NCBI GenBank assembly: GCA_937120495.1
Contig: CAKZJW010000065.1
Span: 1 to 64,000 of the forward strand
Length of the DNA: 64,000 bases
Origin: an uncultured Oligoflexia bacterium
GTDB taxonomy: Bacteria > Bdellovibrionota > Bacteriovoracia > Bacteriovoracales > Bacteriovoracaceae
Direction: 5' to 3'
The notes under the pieces are model-generated. The model saw only the letters and a list, made by a program, of their open reading frames with translations, had not been told where the DNA came from and did no database searches. Made by a program: the position numbers and the translations under genes. Position 1 is the first letter of the stretch. The number at the start of each line of letters is the position of its first letter. Shown one piece after another: positions 16,876 through 25,456 of this stretch.

Positions 16876-18717
16876 CTAGCTAAGCTTTATATCCTCAAGA
16901 GCTTTTTCCATCATTCCAGAAAGCTCTCTAATCATAAAAGGCTTTCCTTGCATTTTTGTATACCCCTCGGCCATGCAGCTAAATTCTTTATTTAAAAGAT
17001 CTTTCATTTGCCCACCATTAAGTTCACAAACAATTATCTTTTTAAATCCTTTTAAAATTTCATCAACGTTCTTTGGCATAGGATTAATATAGTTTAAATG
17101 CATTAAGCTTACTTTATTTCCTTGTTCAATCTGTGCACTTACAGCCTGGTAAGTTGCTCCATAAGTTCCACCCCAAGAGACAATTAATAGATCACCTTTG
17201 TCTTCACCTAGAAGCTTTTGCTTAGGAATATTATTTTGAACAAGCTTTACTTTTTCTTCTCTAATTTCAATCATGCGCTCGTGATTTTCTGGATCATAAG
17301 AAACATTTCCAGTGTCCTCTTCTTTTTCAAGACCACCTACTCTGTGCATATAACCTTTCATTCCTGGAGTTGCCCAAGTTCGAACTAGATTTTCATCTCT
17401 TTTATAAGGAAGATAAACTTCCGATTCACCCAGCTCTTTTTTTACAAGCTTAGATTTAATTTTTGGGTATTTAGAAATATCTGGAATCTTCCAAGGCTCA
17501 CTTCCATTTGCAATATAACCATCACTTAATAAAACAACTGGAGTCATATGCTCTAATGAAAGTCTTGCAGCCTCAAATGCCATTTCAAAACAATCACTTG
17601 GATGAGCTGCCGCTAAAACTATTACTGGCGACTCTCCATTTCGACCATACATGGCCATATTTAAATCTGACTGTTCAGTTTTAGTCGGAAGTCCCGTTGA
17701 AGGTCCACCACGCTGAACATCTATAATTACAATCGGCAACTCAAGCATCATTGCAAGATTCATCGCTTCACTTTTTAAAGCGATACCTGGTCCACTAGAA
17801 GTTGTGATTGCCAGTGCTCCACCAAAACTTGCTCCTACAGAAGAACAAACTGCAGCGATTTCATCTTCTGCTTGAAATGTTTTAACTCCAAAATTTTTAT
17901 GCTTACTTAGTTCATGTAAAATATCTGAGGCCGGTGTTATTGGATAAGAACCTAAATACAATTCGTGTCCAGAGTTTTCAGCTGCAAACATAAATCCCCA
18001 AGACAAGGCCGTATTCCCATTGATTTGTCTATAAAGACCTTTATCAATTGGAGCGGGCTTAACTTGATATCTATCACCTATGGCTTCAATTGTTTCAGCG
18101 AAATGAAATCCCGCTACAAGGGCCATGGTATTTGCTTGAATTAAAACATCTTTATTTTTAAATTTTTCTTGAATCCATTTTTTTGTTGGCTCAAGATCTC
18201 TTGCGTACATAAAGAAAGTCATTCCTAGAGCGTAGAAGTTTTTACATCTCTCTTTGCTTTTCGTATCTAGATCAAGTTCACTTAGAGCTTCTTTTGTTTG
18301 AGAAGATATATGCGCTTTTATAACTTGGTACTGCTCAAACTGAGGAGTGTCTAGAGGATTTGATTCATACTCAGCTTTTTTAAATGCAAGATCTGTAAAT
18401 GAGTCGATGTTAACAATTAAAGTTCCACCTAGACGAAGGTCTTTTATATTTGCTTTTAGTGCCGCTGGATTCATGGCAACTAAAACATCTGGTTCGTCAC
18501 CAGGAGTATTTACTTTAACTGAACCGATATTTACCTGAAATCCAGAAACACCTGCAACTGTTCCTTGGGGAGCTCTAATTTCGGCTGGAAAATCTGGAAA
18601 TGTAGCTAGATCATTCCCCATTAAAGCAGAGGTATTTGAAAATTGAGTTCCAGTTAGCTGCATCCCGTCACCAGAATCACCTGAGAAGCGAACAACAACA
18701 CTTTCTATTTGTTTCAT
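16876..18717 (-). CDS. korA: 2-oxoglutarate:ferredoxin oxidoreductase, fused gamma-alpha subunit
   Basis: 613 residues, the usual length for the fused gamma-alpha type. Residues 1-190 are the gamma domain (VVRFSGDSGDGMQLTG); the alpha domain begins near 230 with YLGSYPITPASDI and holds EDEIAAV and QRGGPSTGLPTKTEQSD, the CoA and TPP contact loops of this family. No 4Fe-4S ferredoxin domain is fused. It is first in a korA-korB operon. An aerobic organism using KorAB in parallel with the dehydrogenase at 40-46 kb is notable. Confidence 0.94.
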   Translation of the reverse strand: MKQIESVVVRFSGDSGDGMQLTGTQFSNTSALMGNDLATFPDFPAEIRAPQGTVAGVSGFQVNIGSVKVNTPGDEPDVLVAMNPAALKANIKDLRLGGTLIVNIDSFTDLAFKKAEYESNPLDTPQFEQYQVIKAHISSQTKEALSELDLDTKSKERCKNFYALGMTFFMYARDLEPTKKWIQEKFKNKDVLIQANTMALVAGFHFAETIEAIGDRYQVKPAPIDKGLYRQINGNTALSWGFMFAAENSGHELYLGSYPITPASDILHELSKHKNFGVKTFQAEDEIAAVCSSVGASFGGALAITTSSGPGIALKSEAMNLAMMLELPIVIIDVQRGGPSTGLPTKTEQSDLNMAMYGRNGESPVIVLAAAHPSDCFEMAFEAARLSLEHMTPVVLLSDGYIANGSEPWKIPDISKYPKIKSKLVKKELGESEVYLPYKRDENLVRTWATPGMKGYMHRVGGLEKEEDTGNVSYDPENHERMIEIREEKVKLVQNNIPKQKLLGEDKGDLLIVSWGGTYGATYQAVSAQIEQGNKVSLMHLNYINPMPKNVDEILKGFKKIIVCELNGGQMKDLLNKEFSCMAEGYTKMQGKPFMIRELSGMMEKALEDIKLS

Positions 18718-18750
18718 AATAAGTCCTAAATATTTAAAATAACTGAAATA

Positions 18751-18779
18751 TATATACGACTTTTAAAGCGGATTGTCTC
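18751..18779 (-). promoter_or_regulatory. Candidate sigma-70-type promoter for korAB
   Basis: Read on the minus strand, GAGACA and TATATA are separated by 17 bases, with the -10 box 34 bases before the korA ATG. The -35 matches TTGACA in four of six positions. AT-rich DNA yields chance matches, so this is only moderately supported. Confidence 0.4.
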
Positions 18780-19123
18780 TAGTAGATTTTGACATAAAAG
18801 GGATGAAAGTGTTTTCAAAGACTCAACTTTTTGAGCTTCTAAATATTTGAATTTGCATGAGGTTTTGCCCTTACTTTAAATTATACAATAAGCTTCCTCA
18901 GACAAACTAAGAATCTGGTTGCAAGATCTCTCTTATGTCTTATTTTTTTATTAAGTATCTGAGGGTTTAATTTACAAAAGATAATGTCTGAAATCACGGT
19001 GCCTAATGTAAATATTTCCAAGCATGATGAATAAGTTCATAGAGTCTGGGGCAATTTAAGCAGTATAAAAATAAAACCCCCTAGAATAATGACCGTTAAT
19101 TATTTATAGGCTAATTTGTTACT
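18780..19123. other. Intergenic region with no recognised gene
   Basis: About 340 bases between the korA promoter area and the GFA-like gene. I find no reading frame longer than about 22 codons with a ribosome site, no tRNA-like fold and no strong hairpin followed by T residues. A minus-strand TATAAT near 18880-18890 lacks a matching -35 box. It could hold the promoter of the gene at 19124 or extra korA regulation. Confidence 0.5.
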
Positions 19124-19498
19124 ATGACAGAAAATATAATCGAATCCTCTTGTCACTGTGGCGCTCTAAAACTTCAGATCAATGCAGAAGCTCCATCGTC
19201 TTTGACCACTTGTAATTGTTCAGTCTGCAAGAGATATGGATCTATCCATGCATACTTTCATCCTAGTAATGTGAAAGTCATTGCAAAGGCTAATTCCATT
19301 CAAGAGTATTCATGGGGTGATAAAGCCTTGACCTTCATTCGTTGTAGAAATTGTGGTTGTTACAGTCATTGGAGAAGCTTAGATTCTAGTTACAAAGATC
19401 GAATGGGAGTCAATGCTCGACTCTTTACAAACTTAGAGATCGACAAAATTCCTGCTCGACGATTTGATGGAGCAGATACTTGGAAGTTTCTCGATTAA
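19124..19498 (+). CDS. GFA/CENP-V family zinc protein
   Basis: 124 residues, the full length for a single GFA (glutathione-dependent formaldehyde-activating enzyme-like) domain. The zinc Cys residues are in place: CHCGALKL, CNCSVCKRYG and CRNCGCYSHW. Annotation of this family as formaldehyde-activating enzyme is often unwarranted; many members are uncharacterised. It is a single gene with no obvious partner, and no strong ribosome site is seen before the ATG. Confidence 0.85.
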   Translation: MTENIIESSCHCGALKLQINAEAPSSLTTCNCSVCKRYGSIHAYFHPSNVKVIAKANSIQEYSWGDKALTFIRCRNCGCYSHWRSLDSSYKDRMGVNARLFTNLEIDKIPARRFDGADTWKFLD

Positions 19499-19558
19499 GG
19501 TCACTATAAGTTTATAAACCAAAGCCTGCTTTCTAAAGTAGACTTTGTTATTTATTGA

Positions 19559-20428
19559 TTAAAGGTCTTTTTTTTTGAGTTTTAAAACTTTCATTTTATC
19601 CACAGAATAGGCTTTAGCATTATATTCAGCGATATCAGCATTTACAGCGCCCTCTTCAACATCTTTCCAAGTCTTTTTAATCCATTCATGCATATCATTT
19701 GGATCATATAAATCAACTTGAAGGCTATCAGGGGTGCTCACTGATAACAGTCTTCTATCTGCTAAGATTTTCTTCACTTTGACTTTTTCACCTAAACCAT
19801 AATCTCCACCCAATAAATCATTAGGTATGTATATCGTGCGCAAAAACAGCTTGTTAAAGAAATTAAAATCAACATTTGCAACTTCAAAGAAGCTCATTGC
19901 ATATGCCGTACAGCCAGAGCCTTCTCCTCGAAGAGGCCTTTTATCTACTCCACCATAAATAAATGACTCTGAGTTTGAATATTCTTCATGCCACTGCTTT
20001 GCCAATAAGCATTGATCATTAGTGATTTCAATTTGTAGCTTACTAATTCTATTTGTATCACTGAATATTTTAATATCTTTTGAAGACTCAGCATGATTTT
20101 GAAAGTGACCATTATTATCGATAAGTATAACGCTCATTCCAACCTTATCCTTAAGTAAGCTCTCCTTTGCTTTAAATCCCTTACCACTAGTCATTCCAGA
20201 AATAACTTCAACTTCCCCATCACACTTAAAGCCCAAGTAGGCGTGACCAATTTTATGACGAGACCTCTTTCCATGCCCAATACGCATATAGTTTCTTAAA
20301 GTAGTCTTTAAAAGCTTTTTTGGTGTTTTCCAGTTTAACCTGGTTGGGCTATCAATAGCATAAAGATTGAGTTCAGCGGCGCTAACTTTAAAGCTCACTA
20401 GAATAATTGCCATTAATACTAATTTCAT
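19559..20428 (-). CDS. Secreted protein, possible permuted NlpC/P60-like cysteine hydrolase
   Basis: 289 residues from the ATG at 20428, chosen because it follows a purine-rich GGGGA site and opens a clean signal peptide (MKLVLMAIILVSFKVSA); an in-frame ATG 60 bases upstream gives an unlikely polar extension. RHKIGHAYLGFKC comes early and GSGCTAYAMSFFEVA late. His before Cys is the order found in circularly permuted papain-like (YiiX/LRAT-type) domains, where HxxxYLG and the CxxF/Y-type helix form the active site. That reading is inference; no named family is recognised. Confidence 0.6.
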   Translation of the reverse strand: MKLVLMAIILVSFKVSAAELNLYAIDSPTRLNWKTPKKLLKTTLRNYMRIGHGKRSRHKIGHAYLGFKCDGEVEVISGMTSGKGFKAKESLLKDKVGMSVILIDNNGHFQNHAESSKDIKIFSDTNRISKLQIEITNDQCLLAKQWHEEYSNSESFIYGGVDKRPLRGEGSGCTAYAMSFFEVANVDFNFFNKLFLRTIYIPNDLLGGDYGLGEKVKVKKILADRRLLSVSTPDSLQVDLYDPNDMHEWIKKTWKDVEEGAVNADIAEYNAKAYSVDKMKVLKLKKKDL

Positions 20429-20539
20429 TGGGTCCCCATTAAATTGATTAATGGACAGTAGCGAACTCCTATTAATAGAACAATTCAAGTGTATTTATTA
20501 CATTGGATTAGTCATAATTTTGAACCTAAAGCATCAGCT

Positions 20540-20983
20540 TTAATCCTCAATATTAAAAAGAGCCTTTGCCACCCAGAGAGGTCCTATTAAAAGAAAGAAT
20601 ACATCCTTAAAGAAGCTTGGTTTTTTACCCTCAAGCTTGTGTCCCCAAAACTGGAAAGCCCAACTTACTAAGAAGACTATAATAGAGAAAGTGAGTAAAT
20701 CTAGGTTCTGGGAAATAAACATATTCCCGATGTACATAAATATGACAGTTGGAAGCATTACAAGAAAATACTTCTTACTTAAAAGAGCATAGTATACCAA
20801 AGAAAGCCCAGCAAACACCATAGACCAGTTTCCATCTCCCAAGAAACTTGGAGTCGGAATACAGGCAAATAGACCTATTATACTGAACATAATAGCTGGA
20901 ACAGCGAATTTATGGATAGTTTGGTTCGTTCTATTTTGATGGCTCTCAGAGTACTCATCAAGCATATTTTTTATTGTTTTCAT
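20540..20983 (-). CDS. Mpo1/DUF962-family membrane protein
   Basis: 147 residues with four membrane helices. It carries the two family signatures: an N-terminal SHQNRTNQTIHKFAVP and WAFQFWGHKLEGKKPS near 108-123, whose His residues bind iron in yeast Mpo1, a 2-hydroxy fatty-acid dioxygenase. Bacterial members have the same core, but their substrates are largely untested. It stands alone, with about 110 bases to the gene downstream. Confidence 0.85.
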   Translation of the reverse strand: MKTIKNMLDEYSESHQNRTNQTIHKFAVPAIMFSIIGLFACIPTPSFLGDGNWSMVFAGLSLVYYALLSKKYFLVMLPTVIFMYIGNMFISQNLDLLTFSIIVFLVSWAFQFWGHKLEGKKPSFFKDVFFLLIGPLWVAKALFNIED

Positions 20984-21032
20984 CTAGATCCTTATCTTAG
21001 ATATGAACTCATTTTAATACTTTTTTGTTAAA

Positions 21033-21069
21033 AGTTTTTACACTTGTAATATTTTATACAGTTTTTACA
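21033..21069 (+). repeat. Direct repeats upstream of a sigma-54 promoter (candidate activator sites)
   Basis: AGTTTTTACA occurs perfectly at 21033-21042 and 21060-21069, 27 bases apart. They lie about 70-105 bases before the expected start of transcription, the normal distance for sites of sigma-54 enhancer-binding activators. The region is AT-rich, so chance is not excluded. Confidence 0.4.
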
Positions 21070-21112
21070 TGTTCACAAGCACTCTAATGTATTGAAATTA
21101 CTAATTCTTTTT

Positions 21113-21128
21113 TGGCACACCCCTTGCT
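21113..21128 (+). promoter_or_regulatory. Sigma-54 (RpoN) promoter
   Basis: TGGCACACCCCTTGCT matches the -24/-12 consensus TGGCAC-N5-TTGCW exactly, with 10 bases between GG and GC. The start of transcription should fall near 21139, giving a leader of about 37 bases before the lipoprotein ATG at 21176. Confidence 0.85.
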
Positions 21129-21175
21129 TAATATAGGGCAGAGAGTTAATAACAGTTTTTATTAGGAGAGAGAAA

Positions 21176-21736
21176 ATGAAAACACAAAGAGCAGGTTCAA
21201 GATTCCTTAAAAATCTTTTCGTATTTTCAACAGTGGCGCTACTAGCCGTAGCTTGTGGTAAAGAAAACACAAGTGGCGACGATGATGACAGCCTACTAAA
21301 CGGCTACAGTAACTACGGTACTTACACAAACGGTAATGGCCAATCAGTTAACCTTCAAGAAGCACTTAATATTGTAGGTCAAGAAAGAAGATGTCTAGAA
21401 GGTGGTCAAAGAACCCGAAGACAAATTCAACTACAAGGTAATATAAATATCGGTGCTGTTCATATGGGCGTATCTACTTATGGAGATATTGCAATTACAG
21501 CAAATCAAGGCGGTCAAGCTGTACTAGACATATATGTATGTCCAAGAAGCAATCAAGCACCTCAACAGGTAGTACAAGCTTCACAGTTTATCTTAGAAAC
21601 ATCAAACAGTTGCCCAGTTGCACAAATCTCTTATGGGTTTGCTACAGCAACAATTCAAGGAGCATCATTTAATATGGGATTTGCTCCAATCCATATTCCA
21701 GGAACTGATCGTAGATCAGCAATCTGTCAGAACTAA
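21176..21736 (+). CDS. Lipoprotein under a sigma-54 promoter
   Basis: 186 residues. A signal peptide with lipobox VAC (Cys27) is followed by an acidic, Gly/Asn/Gln-rich stretch and a beta-rich domain from about residue 60 (IQLQGNINIGAVHMGVSTYGD and later). It has four Cys in the mature part, two possible disulphides. Codon use favours CAA/GGT and looks tuned for high expression. The ATG has a strong AGGAG site; a near-perfect terminator follows. I do not recognise the family. Dedicated RpoN control and single-gene structure suggest an abundant, condition-specific envelope protein. Confidence 0.8.
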   Translation: MKTQRAGSRFLKNLFVFSTVALLAVACGKENTSGDDDDSLLNGYSNYGTYTNGNGQSVNLQEALNIVGQERRCLEGGQRTRRQIQLQGNINIGAVHMGVSTYGDIAITANQGGQAVLDIYVCPRSNQAPQQVVQASQFILETSNSCPVAQISYGFATATIQGASFNMGFAPIHIPGTDRRSAICQN

Positions 21737-21814
21737 AAAACAAATTACATCTCTTATTCGAGCTTGCGCACACATGAAAATGTGAAGCGCGCTTGAATAC
21801 TCTCTCTCTATTAT

Positions 21815-21850
21815 AAGCGCAGACTTACGCTCTTTGTCTGCGCTTTTTTA
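21815..21850 (+). terminator. Rho-independent terminator of the sigma-54 lipoprotein gene
   Basis: A perfect ten-base stem (AAGCGCAGAC at 21815-21824 with GTCTGCGCTT at 21836-21845) and an 11-base loop are followed by TTTTTTATTTTTT. A second inverted repeat (CACAT-GAAA-ATGTG flanked by GCGC) lies just before it at about 21765-21797. Confidence 0.9.
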
Positions 21851-21880
21851 TTTTTTGCTTATCAATTTTTAAAGAATGAT

Positions 21881-23038
21881 TTAGATATTTAAATATACTT
21901 GAGACTTAGGCCAAACACTTCCAAAATAATTTATCAAACACAACTCATCTACAGAAGCTTTTTCAATATCAACACCAACTGAATTTTGTAATTGATGAAC
22001 TTTGCAAACAAGCTCCTTTCCTTCAGGTGTAATAAATTTTAATTCATCGCCAAGTTTAATAGAAGATTTCTTTATAAGGATGGCCATATAATGAGCTTTA
22101 TTAGTTTCAAGAACCTCACCCACATAAGATTCATCTTTTCTTTGAAGACGATAATTTTTTAATTTTTTAAAAAGTACATCTGTTTTATTTGTATTAAAAT
22201 ATCCTTTGATAACATCATAAGGGTATTCTTTTTTAAAGCTTGCCACGTCACAAGATCCATTCATTGTAAGAAGTGATTTATTAAGTAGATCTTCACTATC
22301 AAAGCGATTATCCACTCTTAATTGTCTTACTCCGCATTCTTTAAGATCCGAAAGACAATCTAGTAGGAATAGTCTTTTTATATGAAACATAAAAGTTCCA
22401 TGTTTATTCTCTATCAACGGAAAACCTTTATGAGGACTCTCTTCACTCTCCCCGCTTGCTTCTAAAAACTCATTTGAGACAAGCCTTCTTTTTTTCTTTT
22501 CATCATCTTCAGGAAGTAAACTTGATAAAAGATTTCTTGGTGTATAAAAAATAAGAATACGCCCAAGAACTAAAAACTCAACATCAACCTCTAGGTTCTC
22601 ACAGTAGTTTTTCACCGTTTTCTTATCTAGCTCAACACTTAATACAACTCTATTTACTCTCTCCCCAACATGGTCTATCCATGACTGAATTCCACGGAGA
22701 TTATGATTTCCCGTTTCAAGGATTAAAGTAATTTTATGATCTAGATTATGTTTAACATATTCAATTGCACCTGGATCTTGAACACGAATTGAATCTATCA
22801 AATCTAATTCTAATTCATTCAGTAGAGATGCTTTTGAAGCAAAGTCTGTTTCACTCATTAAGATATCCCATTCAAGTGATACCTGAGCTCCTTTTTCTTT
22901 TAACTTTGAAAGTGCGTGATTAAATTCGGAAGTATTTAACTTTCCAAAACGAGATAACTCTTTGTGTTCGATTATAACTTCAGAGCCTGGCCCAACTTGA
23001 TTTAGAGCTAATTCAGTATAATAAAAAATAGGCTTCAT
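21881..23038 (-). CDS. U32-family protein lacking the cluster cysteines
   Basis: 385 residues. The middle (VDVEFLVLGRILIFYTPRNL) lines up with the segment of U32/UbiV-type proteins that normally reads EVFVxGRxPLxYSxRC, but the Cys is gone. The last 90 residues form a beta-rich C-terminal domain as in U32 proteins. A Lys/Glu-rich insertion lies near 178-205. Its ATG overlaps the TGA of the U32 gene upstream by four bases, so the pair is translated together, much like UbiU-UbiV. A partner subunit without its own 4Fe-4S cluster is the likeliest reading. Confidence 0.65.
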   Translation of the reverse strand: MKPIFYYTELALNQVGPGSEVIIEHKELSRFGKLNTSEFNHALSKLKEKGAQVSLEWDILMSETDFASKASLLNELELDLIDSIRVQDPGAIEYVKHNLDHKITLILETGNHNLRGIQSWIDHVGERVNRVVLSVELDKKTVKNYCENLEVDVEFLVLGRILIFYTPRNLLSSLLPEDDEKKKRRLVSNEFLEASGESEESPHKGFPLIENKHGTFMFHIKRLFLLDCLSDLKECGVRQLRVDNRFDSEDLLNKSLLTMNGSCDVASFKKEYPYDVIKGYFNTNKTDVLFKKLKNYRLQRKDESYVGEVLETNKAHYMAILIKKSSIKLGDELKFITPEGKELVCKVHQLQNSVGVDIEKASVDELCLINYFGSVWPKSQVYLNI

Positions 23039-24255
23039 TGCAGTAGCCTTTTTCTTAAAATATTATTTCTCTCCAAACCTTTTACAAAAGGAATCTTCAC
23101 AAGTGTCGTGGGCTTTGTTCTTTCTATTGCTTCACCAGTAAGTGATTGAATTGAACTTAAATGATGAGTGATAGGTTTTCCAGAGAATGGAAGAATTTCT
23201 AACTCTTCTTCAAGATTAAAAGCATTTCTAACTTCAATAATAATTGCTTCTTGATCAACAATATCAATTACCCTTCCAACTAAAACATAATCATTAGAAC
23301 TTGCAACTTCTCTTTCATTAAAAATTGTTTCTCTTCCTGCTTTTTCAACTAAGTTTGCTTGGGCATAAGTTCTATGGGTAACTTTCTTTAATTCATTTTC
23401 CCAGTTCTGAAGATCATCAGAAATAAAATCTCCATGCTCTTTATAATAATTAAGAGCTTCAGAATAAGTTTTTGAAATTGTCCCAGCATAAAGATGAGAT
23501 TTCATACGGCCTTCAACTTTAATAGAGTCAATTTCAGCTTTAATATATTCAGGTAAAACCTTTATTCCGTTAAGATCAGTTGAACTCATAAAATAAGCTC
23601 TTTTTTTATCTTCAGAATCTAGATGATCAAAATCAATACTATATTCAAAACGGCAACTATGAGCACAGCCTCCACGGTTTGAATCTCGTCCTTGGGTAAA
23701 ATTAGATATTGTACAGTTTCCAGAATACGCCATACACATTGATCCGTGTATAAACATCTCTACTTCAATGCCAGCTTCTTTTTTTATTTTTCCGGCTTCA
23801 GCAATTGATGTTTCACGTCCAACAACAATTCTTTCAACACCAATAGACTTCCAAAGCTTTGCTGACTCTACATTTAAACAACTGGCTTGAGTTGAAAGAT
23901 GAACAGGAATTGATGAATTGGCATGAACCGTTTTAATTACTCCCAGATCAGATACGATTACTGCATCTATTTTTATAGAATCAAGAAATTGTACAAACTC
24001 AGGTAATTCATCAAGATCTTTATCATGAAGAAATCCATTAAGTACGACGTAGACAAGTGCACCTCTTTTATGTGCAAACTCAACACCTTCGATTAATTCT
24101 TCTTCAGTAAAATTCTCAGCAGCAGATCTCAGGCCAAATTTTAGCCCACCTAAGTATACAGCATTAGCACCGTAACTAATCGCAACTTTAAGCTTATCCA
24201 AGCTTCCAGCTGGAGCTAGTAACTCCGGCGTAAATCTTGACTCATTTACACTCAT
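23035..24255 (-). CDS. U32-family protein (TrhP/RlhA-like RNA hydroxylation type)
   Basis: 406 residues from the ATG at 24255, preferred because AGGGAAG precedes it; an upstream ATG at 24288 has no ribosome site. The family opens with ELLAPAGSLDKL, and the signature MFIHGSMCMAYSGNC is followed by GGCAHSCR, giving the four Cys that hold a 4Fe-4S cluster in UbiU, RlhA and TrhP. Lengths near 400-450 fit TrhP (tRNA uridine 5-hydroxylation) better than RlhA. Known members use prephenate and act on RNA in the cytoplasm; which RNA is the target here is unknown. Confidence 0.8.
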   Translation of the reverse strand: MSVNESRFTPELLAPAGSLDKLKVAISYGANAVYLGGLKFGLRSAAENFTEEELIEGVEFAHKRGALVYVVLNGFLHDKDLDELPEFVQFLDSIKIDAVIVSDLGVIKTVHANSSIPVHLSTQASCLNVESAKLWKSIGVERIVVGRETSIAEAGKIKKEAGIEVEMFIHGSMCMAYSGNCTISNFTQGRDSNRGGCAHSCRFEYSIDFDHLDSEDKKRAYFMSSTDLNGIKVLPEYIKAEIDSIKVEGRMKSHLYAGTISKTYSEALNYYKEHGDFISDDLQNWENELKKVTHRTYAQANLVEKAGRETIFNEREVASSNDYVLVGRVIDIVDQEAIIIEVRNAFNLEEELEILPFSGKPITHHLSSIQSLTGEAIERTKPTTLVKIPFVKGLERNNILRKRLLQ

Positions 24256-24326
24256 ATTCTTCCCTAATTTAAATAATTTAGATGCCATGCATTTACCAAA
24301 ACTTTAAGATAAGTTAAACTATTAAT

Positions 24327-25448
24327 GTGAAAAAGATATTAGTTCTCATTGTTTTTGCATCAATTGGTGCGGGTTGTTATTTTATATTTGACCGTTATCG
24401 CTCAAATTCTAATTCCACGATTCCTCTACCCTATGTATTTCATAATACTGTCTATAAAGATATCAATATTGAGAAAGCACCAATTGTCATAATTGGTGAC
24501 AGACTTGGCTATAAGTTAGCTAGCTTTAAAAACTATATGGCATCGAGAATTTCAACAAATCTATCAAAACAAATTAAAATTATATCTCTTGCTCAAAAAG
24601 GCGAAGGTCTTCATAGGACATTAAAAAAAATTAAAAACCTTAAAAGACTACCCTTAGTAACAATTTATCTTGGTGGGAGTGAAGAAACTTACGAACAGCG
24701 TTTTAAATCAAAAGATATTAATACAATAACTAAAAATTTTAAACTCTACGAAGACGATAGAACAAAAACAGCATTAATGATATTTCCATCTCTTGCAAAG
24801 TTTATATACACTCCTGTAGATTATAAAAAGTATATAAAATCAATTACTCCAGATGAAAATGAATACAGCGATTTTCTTGTACAACAAAGAAATATGATTC
24901 ATTTCAAACTCTACGAGCAAGAGTTGAATGAGCTTTTTTCTTATATTAAAGAGCATGGTAGTTACCTCTACGCTCTTACACAGCCAATAAACTATTCAGT
25001 CCCACCAAAAAAGTCTTGTTCAAATTCTTTAGATGAAATTACTAAGAAACGATTTGACGAGGCAATTGAACTTGTTAAGAAAAAAGACTTCAAAAAAGCC
25101 TATAGCGTATCTAAAGACCTTGTTCTTATTGCAAACACAAATGCAAAAATATTTTATGTTCACGGCCAAATTGCTAGTAGCCTCGGCTTTAACAAAGAAG
25201 CACAAAAAGCTTTGCAAATGGGTGTTGCTCTAGACTGTAAACAGTGGCGAGGCTCTCCAATATACAACCAAATTCTCAAAAAAGTTGGTAGAAAAAACGA
25301 AGTATTAGTTTTTGACTTTGATAAATTATTAATAAAAGAAAAGCAAAAAAATATTGTCTTTCAAGACGATGTCTATCCACAAAATTTATATTATGAAAGA
25401 GTTGTAAATATTCTATCTGATAGAATTCGAAGACTACTAAAACTATAG
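24327..25448 (+). CDS. Membrane-anchored SGNH-like protein with catalytic residues altered
   Basis: 373 residues from GTG. One N-terminal membrane helix (ILVLIVFASIGAGCYFIF) leads to an extracytoplasmic domain whose layout follows SGNH hydrolases: IVIIGDRLGYKLAS (block I, Ser replaced by Arg), VTIYLGGSEE (block III, Asn missing) and FQDDVYPQNLYYE where D-x-x-H is expected. A TPR-like helical insertion lies at about 240-300 (FDEAIELVKKKDFKKAY). It should therefore be a non-catalytic binding protein unless chemistry has shifted. It lies eight bases before the cNMP-binding gene. Confidence 0.55.
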   Translation: MKKILVLIVFASIGAGCYFIFDRYRSNSNSTIPLPYVFHNTVYKDINIEKAPIVIIGDRLGYKLASFKNYMASRISTNLSKQIKIISLAQKGEGLHRTLKKIKNLKRLPLVTIYLGGSEETYEQRFKSKDINTITKNFKLYEDDRTKTALMIFPSLAKFIYTPVDYKKYIKSITPDENEYSDFLVQQRNMIHFKLYEQELNELFSYIKEHGSYLYALTQPINYSVPPKKSCSNSLDEITKKRFDEAIELVKKKDFKKAYSVSKDLVLIANTNAKIFYVHGQIASSLGFNKEAQKALQMGVALDCKQWRGSPIYNQILKKVGRKNEVLVFDFDKLLIKEKQKNIVFQDDVYPQNLYYERVVNILSDRIRRLLKL

Positions 25449-25456
25449 GGCTAATA

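Noticed and set aside
18804-18850. ATG-started frame of 15 codons in the long intergenic region
   Set aside because: Too short, no ribosome site and no protein-like features.
19521-19551. Inverted repeat AAAGCCTGCTTT/AAAGTAGACTTT between the GFA gene and the permuted hydrolase gene
   Set aside because: The stem has an A-C mismatch and a wobble pair on either strand, and the loop is too short; a weak terminator cannot be shown.
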